NCBI GenBank assembly: GCA_958496175.1
Contig: OY292278.1
Coordinates: forward strand, 20,584,001 to 20,648,000
Source of the DNA: Sisyra terminalis
Taxonomy: Eukaryota > Arthropoda > Insecta > Neuroptera > Sisyridae
Direction of reading: 5' to 3'
Length of the DNA stretch: 64,000 bases
Shown: piece by piece, positions 13,101-25,100 of the stretch
How positions within the stretch are numbered: position 1 is the stretch's first letter
Layout of the letters: every line of letters begins with the position of its first letter
Position numbers and translations under genes: made by a program
The notes under the pieces: generated by a model
Database searches by the model: none
What the model was told of the DNA's origin: nothing
Seen by the model: the letters and a program-made list of their open reading frames with translations, nothing else

Positions 13101-16100
13101 TTATTGAGTTGTAAAAGAAACATTGCATGGATCGGAAAGATCTCAGAACTCAAAGAGAACATAATGAAATTACTGATTATTCTTGAAGATTTAGATACAA
13201 GTTACACAACCTCATGATCCTAAAAAACACTGACCTTAACAATTAACAAACCACAAGTGGAAAGAGTGATTTAGATGATAAAAGAAGACAGCGATCGGAG
13301 AAAAAAGTATTTTCTTTGACAGTATTTTCTTCGTAGAAAAAGACGAAGTAAGTAAGGAGAAACAAGTGAGACACTATTACGAAACTAACTATACTCGGTA
13401 TATGTATCTATTGTAAATGGACAGGTTATACTGTACACATTGTGGTTAGTGCTTAAAATATACAACCAAACTTATACAAGTACAGTATTAAGAACTTAAC
13501 TGCTACTATAAGTACCTTTGGCAGCTACAACTTACTTATAGTAAATATTGAGTATTTCTTTTGATCTCTTACTTTTTCTGACTCTTTCTATTTCCTTCTA
13601 TGGAGAGCGTTACATGGTTGCCTGTTGGTAGCATCTAAAAATATATAAATATATAGACAACCTTTTTTTAATTATGTACTTATATAGATTTGTTTTTTTT
13701 CGATAATTGTTTCCCCAGATTAAAATTTGGATTTTTTGTGTGGCTTTTCTTGGCACTGGTGGTTTCTTAGATTTATTACTGTGAAATTCCTTGTAACTTC
13801 ATAACTATTAGACAACAATGAGTTTGAGTTTTAAAATTTGTATTTTATCAATGTGCAATTTAAATAGTTAAATTGCTACCAACGTTACCGAAGGAAATTT
13901 TTTAGTAGTGTTATTGCATTAATACCACTGACCATGAAAAGTAAGTGAGATTTTTTTTGGCTTGATTTATTATTATTATTTATTTATACTTGTTTAAAAT
14001 TTAAGTAAAACTTAAAAATCTCTAGAAACTATTTTTGCTTTTTACGAGGGTGCTATTACGAAACCTATTAAAATTGCTTTAATTATTGACAAGTAACAAA
14101 ATTACTATTTTTAACGATAAGAACAAAAAATATTCATAAGAAAATGTTTTTGATAATTTCAACGTATTTATTCCACTGATAACATATTATTATTTTTAAA
14201 AACTTATTTTTTCAAATAAAACGTTCTTCTAATAACCAATTTACATGAAAGTAATCGACTATTGAACTACGTTTCTATTTCTATTTCAATTATTTATGCT
14301 TAGTATTTAATTAGACTAGGTTAATTGCACAAATCAGAAGCACTAATGAGAGAATTTCTATGTTAAAATTATTCAACTATGGTACTTAATATTTAATTGC
14401 TTGGACATTGGTGACTGGTTAGTGAAAACTTATTTTCGACTTTAATTTTCTTCGAATTTCTCTAAAATTTGACCATTATTATCCTTTAAATGATTAAAAG
14501 ATTACAAAAATTATAGTTCCATGTAATTTTTAATGAAATGAAAAACTTTACTGAAGAGTAAGCTAATAGTGGCTCATAGAGACTATGGTAATCAATCATT
14601 TGCTAAAGTTTTCATGTGTAATTTATAATTTTTTAAAATATTTTTTATCAAAATTTTCTATGAAATTTTAGAATATGAAACATTAACCATATCTTTGTAA
14701 AATAATTTAAAATTTCCTGCAAATCTTTCTTTAAACATTATTGATTTTCTATTTTTCCTTAAATCTTTTTCTTTTATAAAACATCAAAGCTGTATGTTAT
14801 GCAAGATGTCAAAAATGCAGTTACTATACCGATATTTACAATGTGCATCTTATTTTTCAATCTACATCTTATTATTTGAATAAAGAACAAATATTTGTCG
14901 TAAGAAGTCCTTAATCTAAATTCATATATTTATAACTCGTACAATTGAACTCCAGAATGGCTGAACCAATTTTGATATAATTTGATATTCAGATAAAATT
15001 CATTGTTCCACTAGTAACATGGTATAGACAATTTGGAAAAAATGAAAGGTATCCCCAGTATATAATTGAGAAATGATAAAATCTGCCTTGATAGTTGTGT
15101 AGGGTAAAGAAATCTTTAAAAATTAATAAAAAAAAGTTATATTATTTCTATTGAAAATAATTATTATTGAGATATATATTTTCTCACGGGTGAAAATCTT
15201 GTTTTTAAGATATGAAATTTTCTTTAGTATCGAAAATTAAAACGGTTTCCATACCCAATTTCATGGTATATGCAAAATTTAAACAATTTTTTTTTGGATG
15301 TATAATTCTCTCATAAATTTGGATTAAATTTTGCCAGTCAAACAAGTAAAACCTATAATTCCTAAGAAAATTTCTTTCAGCTACTTAATTTCAATATATC
15401 TATATCTATTAATGCAAAAATAAGATTTTTTTGTGAGTTCTGTACCTACAGTTAAAGCAGTATTACCTATTTATAAAAATATGTTGTGTATTCAATTTTA
15501 TGAAATACTATAAACTCAAATAAAATTATAATCAAAAGTAATGAGTTCAATGTTCTTTTTTCATTAGAATTTATTTAATGGTCGCTTTTTGACAACTAGG
15601 TCTTTAGCAACCTCGATATTTAAATTTTAAATCTCATACATCAGTATACACTATTTAAACGTACAATAGTTACTCATAGAAAAACAAAACAAAACAAAAC
15701 AAAGTTTAATGTTCATAAAATACATTAATAATATATTGGTCCGAGATACGTATTTCGACTGTCAAGCAACTTATTTAGTGATCATCAAGTAATAGTGGAT
15801 CTCTTTGGAACTGCGATGTGATGAATTACTTATAAAAAACCCAGCTTTAGTTGATTTTTTTTTCTTTTAATAATGACTACATTTTTGATGTATCCTTTTG
15901 AAAGTAAATCAGTAAAATAAAAGTTTTAAAGCATTAATATGTTATATTATTATTTGAAAAAATCATGTCAAAGCTAATATTAATATATAATAATGTCTGT
16001 TCTGAAATTGAAGTGAATGTTTCGAAAGTACTCGTAAATATTTTTTTTTAAAAAACTGGAATCACGAAAGGGCAATTTATTTCAAAGGAAGAAATTACAA

Positions 16101-19100
16101 TCCAATTTTCATTGGAACAAATCGAGATACAATATTGAGAATACAACTTGACATTTTCTCCAGATTTTATATTTGATTTTTAAAATTTAATTCTGTAAAT
16201 TTTTTATAGATGCCACCGACCTCGAGACTCTCTATTTTCATGGACGTCTGGATTTGATAATTTCACGGGATTCATCAATTGGGCGTTCCTTCTATTGACA
16301 ATTGGAGGTTTTCGGTTGCTCTTAGAGAATTTTATTAAGTAAGCATTCACAAGTGATTGATTTATTAAGTAAGAGTTGTATTTAATTTTTTTTATTGATT
16401 TTTTTTTAGATATGGAATTCGTATTGATCCAATTGAGTGGTTCGTAGTCTTAACAGGAAGGAACGAGGGAGGCGCCTCTCATCCATCCGTAGTATTATTA
16501 TTATGTAAGAAAAACGATTTACTGCTGGTTTCTTTCAAACCAAAGATACTTTGGTATGATTATTTTTTATTGGTTTTAGATGTTATTGTCCCAATTGTCT
16601 TGTGTTTGGTTATTGAAAAAGGATTGTCTATCGTAAGTATATAATGGCTAACACCAATTTTTCCATAGAACTAAATTTGCTTTTTATATTCAAACGTTCG
16701 AATTTTCTTTAAAAGATTAAAATCCTTCGAAATATTTCCCCATGATTTCTTGGAATATAAAAAATAAAATATGTAGGTAACAAAAAGGGAAACTATAGAA
16801 TTCAGGGGTCGAATTTGTATCAATAAATTGAAAATATTTTACAGTATCTTATAATTTTCCATCCTTGAAAATTTGACTTCGCATATTATAACCAAAATAC
16901 CCTATTTAAAAATACTATTCCGCTCAATCTCAGAAAGCAAAAATCCGTTCCTAGATGAAATGATGGTAATGAAATTACTATAGTTTCTAATTTTCATCAA
17001 TTCTTCAATAATTGAAGAATTGTTTCAGTAAAGGTGAACCGACAAATCAATAAAATCGTTTGCATTTTCGAATGGTTTGAAATCTTTTCTTTTCCACTTT
17101 GTCGTCCAGGTCTCTAAGTTAAGAAAGTAATGTAAATTGGCTACCCGCGCAATTCTAGGATTCTTATTTATGATCATTATGACTATGTCATCTGCAAATG
17201 TTCCTGCTTTCTGTTATAAAAGATAAAGCCCCGTACCCTTGCAAACTATACATTAATATTTTTTCTGATTGGAAATCGGTATCGAATATCACTCTTAAAG
17301 CCCTCATTACAACTCGTACAAGGTTTTATAGGAAAAATTTTAAAATTTTTTTAGAGTCCTTAAGATTGCATTCACAAGGAGTCTTCAATTTGGGAGGCAT
17401 TTTCATTTAAGGAGACATCACATATTTTTCTTTCAGTCTTCGTTCCTTTAGATTCCAGTAACATCTGTTTTTTACCGATTTTTCACCTTCGGATCGATCA
17501 TGCACTTCGGTTATTCCTGGAATTTAATGGAAATGTGTCAGACCCGTATGTTTGATTCGCAGCCTATTCAAAATGACTTCCTCTATTCCGGTTAGTTCGT
17601 CAAAATTTGTGATTTCCATTATTGTTTTCCTAACCTTAAATGATTCTTGTGGTCTGGCCCGTCAAGTATTATTCCCATGGAGAATTGATAAATTTTGGGT
17701 CATCTTGATAGGGTCTTCCAGGCTCTGTTGCAGTTCAGTGTTTATTGGTTACATTGTTGTTCCCCTTGCTTCTTTATGAGCCTTTCCTTTGCCTTCAATT
17801 CCTAGGTACCCGGAAATCCAAATGAGGGTTATTTGAAAACTATACGCCTAAAGTTCTCTTAATTTATTTTTAAATTCAAAAATAGCACTGTTTTTTTTTG
17901 TCGTCAAGAGGGGCTTCCAGGCAAGCTCATGTGTCAGGAAAATGATCAAAGTTTATTCTTTTGGTCTTTTTTTGAAGATTTCCGGATATCGGAGAATATG
18001 GATGTATCCTCTGGTGGTCTTTTATTGATTATTGTTAAAAGATGTTTATAAATATTTTATTGAGGTGATACAGTTATAAAGTATAAACCTTTTGAACAAT
18101 TTTATAGAAATTGGCGAGAACACGTAAAACAGTTAGAGGGAATCATAATGCCAGGGGACCTATACTTGTGGAAATTTCTAATAGAGATCTCTATTAACAT
18201 CTTTAAAGAAATAAATATTACTTTTCCAAAATTTTCGTAAATGCTTTTTGTCGTTGTTGGCCTACCTCCCGGTTCAATTTCCTGTGTGGTTCTATTCCTT
18301 CATCTAATGCAGATTCTTCTCCAGTATGATCTTCCAGATAAGTATAGTCCATTTCTCTTTTTGGTTGGTCTCAGATTTCAATTTTTTTCTAAGATGCAAG
18401 ATTTTCTTTTATGGAATTCAGTATACGCATGCATCTTTTCAGAATGTGGTTCATCGTTTTTGTTTTCTTGTAACAACGATAATGACTTCAAATGACCTTT
18501 TCTCGTTCCCTCTTCTTTCTACTTCCAAGTTTGAAATCCTTCAGGTTCATTTGACTATTCTTTTCTTTTCTCCAGCTTCGTTGATTATGCCTTTAGGTAC
18601 TTTCTTTCTTGTTTCTGGAGGGTTCTCGATTCATGCAAACTAGTGGTTCCCAAAGGAGGTGGTATCACTCCCTAATAGGTGGTCGAATTGTCTTATGGTG
18701 GAAGTAGCCTCATAAACATACGTGAAAAGAGTATTGAGAATTATTGCAGCATTGTTTTGTTTTCCTTATAAGAAATTAGTGTAATGAACTACTATGAAGC
18801 AAGGGGGGGGGGTTGAATGTTTTTCTTCATAAAAAGGGAGATGATTTATTAAAAGTTGGGAATCTATGATATAAACTAGAAAGCCAAGATCCATACAAAG
18901 AATTTCAACATCTATTTCTGAAGCTTAAATTCCAATTTTCCAATCAAGATATTTTTCCCATCGCTGAACCGATTTCGCCCTCCTCACTACTTCTAGTGCT
19001 CTTTGTGTTCAAGTGGAGTACTCGTCTTTAACTACGCTATTTCCCAAATATATTAATTGGATCCTTTTAATCGAATGCTTAACTTTACGATCGTTTTCTA

Positions 19101-22100
19101 TTTAAGTATTTTCTTCGATTGACAAAAGCTGCGGAAAAATATGATATAAATATTATACTTTTAAGCTTTACGAATTGTGCTTTTAAATATGACATTTTAA
19201 CTATTCTTTTAAAATTCCGTTTTTGTAGAATTGTTTTTTCTTTTTTACTATCTTAAGTAACGATTTTTAAAAAGCAAATACGAAAGTAAAAAATTTGGCA
19301 TCTGCAAAGTTTGCAAAAAGTGCAGTTATGACCTGATCAAATCTATTGGACGCTTGACGAATTTATTGATGCTTTTTTAATCTTTTTGAGTGAAATTCAT
19401 TTTCGTTTTGTTTAGTTGTCTGCCAAAACTTTAAACGAAGCAAACGAGTTGCATTTTCTTAATTTTTTTGCTATTTTTTTTCAAGGAAATGATTTCAAAT
19501 GGAATGGGAACCTGTGCTCATATCATCAATATTTTAGTGCTGGTTTTGATGCCGCTGGTCGTCATTCATGTAAAAGGATCTGAGTTTAGTTTAAGTAAGT
19601 AAAACTTCAGTATTTATTTAAAGAAACTTTACCGAAAACTCAAATTTCATTTCGCTAGAAACTCATTTAATAGCGATTAATTTTCTTGAGGTTAAAACTT
19701 TACAATGGAGTTGTGGAATATTATTTTTAAGGAAAATGAAAAATATAAATTTGAAACTCAATTTTCATTTGTTGGATATTTTTCATAATTTGAATGCAGA
19801 TCAGATTTTCATTTCATGCAACATTATTTTGATTACAAAACATTTCTGTAATTTCATCTTTGTTATGCTATAGAATTTGTTTGATTTAATTACCTAATTG
19901 CACATCATACATAAAAGATCACTTTGCACTATTTTCTTTAATGAATGTAACTAATGAATTTTCCCTTTTTTTTTAAGCTAATTTAATTAGTGTTATGAAA
20001 TGAATTCCCTGGGGACTAATTAAAGTTCATTATTTAGCCTATTAGCTTCATTTACGTTTCCATTGAGTTAGAATGTATTAAATTATTCGAGGACTCGATT
20101 TTGTTTTGATATTTTACAAAGCTCCAGGTCTATTTTCTGAAGCATAAATAGTTATTTTTGTAACGACTGCTTCTAAAGTTCAACAGAAAGAGATTGAGAA
20201 ATAAATTATTGTTATTTATATATGAAAAATTTCAACTCTACAGTAAGAATAATTTATAGAAAATTTATGAATAAAAACAACATTTTAGTTTAAACTACAG
20301 TCTAAATAATTACCTAAATTAATTATTTCTTATCAAAGTTTATTTAGATATCAATTTATTTTACTTTTTCGCACTGTTATTTACTTTCGCGCACGGTTTC
20401 TCTACTTTCGCGCACGCTTGCCACCACGATGAGAAAACGGCTCTTTACCCCCGCCACACAACGCACGAAATTTCAACTTTAGAAGCAGTCGTTACAAAAA
20501 AGAAATTTTCATTATAAAATTTTCAACTTTGCACGAGATATTTTATATTTAAAGGTTGTACGTTTTATGTAGTTGGTTAAAAACTTTTTATTTTGAATAC
20601 TTCCTTGGAACCATAAGTAGCCAAATCTCAATGCTATAAAGTTGCATTTAATGATTGATGGAAGCTACTAATGATTGAAAAAATGAAATTCTTAGTTCTA
20701 AGCCGTTTCGGTGGACGAATTATAATATCAACAATTAAAAAATAATTGATATATTGCTATAGTTTTAAATAAATTCTTTGTTAACCAACTTCTATAGAGT
20801 AAATATTCAATAATATTCTATTACTTTTCTTGTTCCAATACTAATAACCTACGTATTTCTATGAAAACGTGAACTCAAAAGCCAATTTTATTTAAGGACT
20901 AAACTTTCAACCTGCTTTATCCGCGCTATATATTTTAGGTAAACTATAAAATCTTTGAGAATTACAGTTGGAGTAACCTATAGTGACTATTTCAAAACAC
21001 GGTTCTATTATACTGATTCTCCTCTGTCCTTTTGTACAAAGGATATTTTTTATTATGGACTATAGTACTAAAGAAATCTTATATTTGACACAAAATTTCT
21101 ACGATATAAATTTAAGGCTGTACTTCCTATTTAGTGTTGCGTTTTCGACGGTGTTTACGAATCTATTATGATATTTCTTTACACTTAGCTAAAGTGTAAG
21201 TGCTAAAATGTTACTATTTTTTTCGATTTGTTGTAGTTTCGAGGATTTGAGGATCTTTTATGTTTAAATAATTCACACTTTGTAATTTTTGCGAAACGTT
21301 TCGCAGTTTATATATGTCAAGAAATAAATAAAGAATTTGAGTCATACGACATGCGAGTAGAGGAACCTGGGGCGGAACGGGGTACCTAAGTTTTAATTAC
21401 AATTTACGGGAGATTTAAAGAAACAATCTCATTGTTTTGTAATTTATATATTTATTTAATTCATTCTTTACAAATAAAAAAAGGTTTTATTGATTTAAAT
21501 GAATAATTAATATTAAAAATTTAGGTTCCAAAAACCAAATGGAAATTTCCCATTCTGCCCCACCTCCTGGGGCACAATGGGAAATGAGCCTGAGGCGCAA
21601 TAGGATACTTGTTATTGGCTTAGTTCGCAGATGAAGACACTGTCATCATCGTGTTTAGCCCAACACATGCCAAATGTGCCCATTTTTGACAAAAACTGCA
21701 GGAACACCAGATTTCATTAGATTTGGAGTATAAATCCTGACAGTATAAGCAGTAGGGTGATTTTTTTTTTATTTTTTTTTTTTTTTTTTGGTCCCATCGT
21801 GAAATTTTGTTGGAAATATTAAGAAAAAAAATTCTCTGAAAGTTTGAGCCCTTAATATTAATTTTAAGTCTTCGACCAAGACGTGTAAAGATTTCCCATT
21901 GAAAATACACGGAAACTCTGATTTTTTATTTTTAAATTTCTATATCTCAGCGGCATTTCATGGGATCGCTTTTACCGAAGATGGTTTTTTCTCAGAATTA
22001 AACGCTCTACAAAAGTGCCCATTGCGACAAAGTCGTAACTCACACCGGTGAAGTAGTACGGGCCACTGAACCTGATTTTTCTATAAAATTCGCGTTTTTT

Positions 22101-25100
22101 TTACATTTATCTCGTAAATAACAAGAGCTACGGAAAAATTATAAATAAAAAACTTGTAGAAAATTTGATTTCCTACAAAAAAGGTCCTGTAGACCAAATC
22201 GCTAAGATCAATATTAAACGAGATATTAAGTTTATATCAATATATTTTTTTTATATCAATTTATAAGTTTAAATCAATGATCGGCAAAAATTTCACAGAA
22301 AAATCAATTCAAGGCTTAATATCTCGTTTAATATTGATCTTCGCGATTTGGTCTATACGAACTTTTTTGTAGGAAATCAAATTTTCTACAAGTTTTTCAT
22401 TTGTAATTTTTCCGTAGCTCTTGTTATTTACGAGATAAATGCAAAAAACGCGAATTTTATGGAAAAATCAGGTTCAGTGGCCCGTACTACCTCACCGGTG
22501 TGAGTTACGACTTTATCACAATGGGCACTTTTGTAGAGCGTTTAATTCTGAGAAGAAACCATCTTCGGTAAAAGCGATCCCATGAAATTCCGCTGAGATA
22601 TAGAAATTTAAAAATAAAAAATCAGAGTTTCCATGTATTTTCAATGGGAAATCTTTACACGTCTTGGTCGAGGACTTAAAATTAATATTAAGGGCTCAAA
22701 CTTTCAGAGATTTTTTTTTTGGTATTTCCAACAAAATTTCACGTTGGGACCAAAAAAATTAAAAAAAAAAAAATCACCCTAATAAACAGATTACCTCTGC
22801 ATCTTCCAACCTTTCTTATATATGGATTGTCGGCTAGTTTTCCTGATATATGTACGCATTATCTGCTGATAAAATAAAAATGTCTATCTGAATAGGAAAT
22901 ACTATCTGAATGGTATATCCCATTCCGGCCCACCCATTGTACCCCAAAGCACCTTTAACACAAGCACGACTATTACGGCAGGATATATTAGATATATTTG
23001 ATTTATCACTAGGCTTTTAGTTAGTCAATAGTATGTTTTAACAAACATGTCATGTTAATATTCAAACAAAAAATAGAACATAGGATAATTACCTCAGTGT
23101 TATTTTGCAAAAATTAGAATTCGGAAACGTTTATATCGACTTTTGATAAAAATAAAAACAACTGCACTCTTTACTGGCGATAGCCACTTTTTATAATCCA
23201 GCATAGTTAATTGAACATTGAGTATGATTTTTACGCGTTTTTGTTACCTGTAACAAGCGCTAATTCCATTTTCCATTCCGCCCCGTGTTCCCATACATAC
23301 TTATTCGGTAACTTTTGTATTTGTATTAAATTTTGCAAACTATTAATTTAATGTTAGTTTATGGCACATCAGTAATAAATTCTCTGATTGTTAAACTTAT
23401 GCTCTTAGAACAGAAAAACAAACTATAGGAACTATTCTTGATATGGACTTAAGCCACTGTCAAAATAAATGGCTCATATTTGAAATTGATAAATTTTTAT
23501 TTGATTTTATTTGACAATCATTTCTAGTTTCAATTGTAAGTGTGATAGATGGTCGTAATGGTCGTAATAGTTTCAATCGACATTAAACCAACCAAATCAA
23601 TTTCATAAATAAAAGACAAATAAATTCGATGAGCTTCGTGAGATTTATTTTTGTTGCACTATACTGATCTATTTACTCAATTTATTTTAGCTGGAGCCTC
23701 CACCGTATGTTTCGCTTATTGTATCACGTTCTTAAAGTTATGGTCGTACGTTCAAGTCAATAGTTGGTGTCGAGAAGCGCGGCTAAATCGCAAGAATCGT
23801 CCTGGAATGCGACGCCAGTCTCTTTCCTTCAGCAATATAGGTAAGCGATAATTTATACAGAAATAATCAATTTTTTCCTTGGTTTCATTTATTCCATTCT
23901 TCCATAGACAAAGCTGAGGAGAAAAGTAAGTCCTCGGACGATGAGGTTGATGCCTCCGAAACTAAAACGGTTAAGTATCCGGATAATTTGGTTATTACGG
24001 ATCTTATGTATTTCTGTTTGGCTCCAACTTTGTGCTACGAACTGAACTTTCCGCGGACATCTCGAATTCGGAAGCGGTTTTTGATGAAACGGATATTCGA
24101 GGTTATTGTTGGAATTCATGTGATTATGGCCATTTTGCAACAGTATATGGTACCATCGATTAAAAATTCACTTGAGCCATTTTCAAATATGGAATTCACC
24201 AAAGCTACAGAACGTCTTTTGAAACTATCGGTAAGAGAAATAGTAAAAGAGAGTAGTAGAGTATATGTTGGGTTCGAATCTCGTAACGAGTAAAAGTATC
24301 ATAGATTATAAAAATCGGTTTATCAAAAAGACTTGTCCGTCATATTATTTGAATCCAATACGTACCAGTTCCAAATAGGAATACAACATTCCTCATAAAA
24401 ATATCGATGTTAGAAAATCAGTGTTTTTAAAGTTCGACATTCATGAACGATATATCGATTTTTTTTTCGATATTCTATAGTAAATAACAAACCGTAAAAT
24501 TGGGATCTCCATTAGATTATACTCTAACGCCATTAGATTACAATATAACCTACCGTTAGTTTAAAACCTTAGGCATTATATTTTAAACTGATGGAATTCA
24601 GAAAGTTATCTTGGCGACTGAAAGATATATCTATTTATGTGTGTAGTAGTAGGTCATATGGACAGATGATGGAGCTATGATAAAATATCGTTCATAAACC
24701 ATCGCCTAGGAAGAATGATGTATCACCACATCGGCGTTAAAACATCGGCGTTTATGAACTATATAAAGATGTTTGAAAAAATCGATGTATCGTTTGGATC
24801 CCTAGTTATAAAGTGGTCATCTTGACCAGTAGAGTTGTTAAAAATTTTGAATATTTTTACTAATATTAAGAAGATTTCACAACTATGTTTCTTTTTATTT
24901 CTGATAAATAAATTATATCTTGCTTTTTAGATTCCTAACCATTTGGCATGGCTGTGCTTTTTCTACATTACCTTTCATTCATTCTTGAATTTGGTCGGCG
25001 AATTGTTACATTTTGCCGATCGCAATTTCTACTGTGATTGGTGGAACGCCAACAATATTGATACGTTTTGGCGTACCTGGAACATGCCAGTGCATCGATG

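Noticed and set aside
24264..24285. tRNA B-box-like GGGTTCGAATCTCG
   Set aside because: It lies just inside DGAT1 intron 7, and no A-box, cloverleaf or acceptor stem can be built around it.
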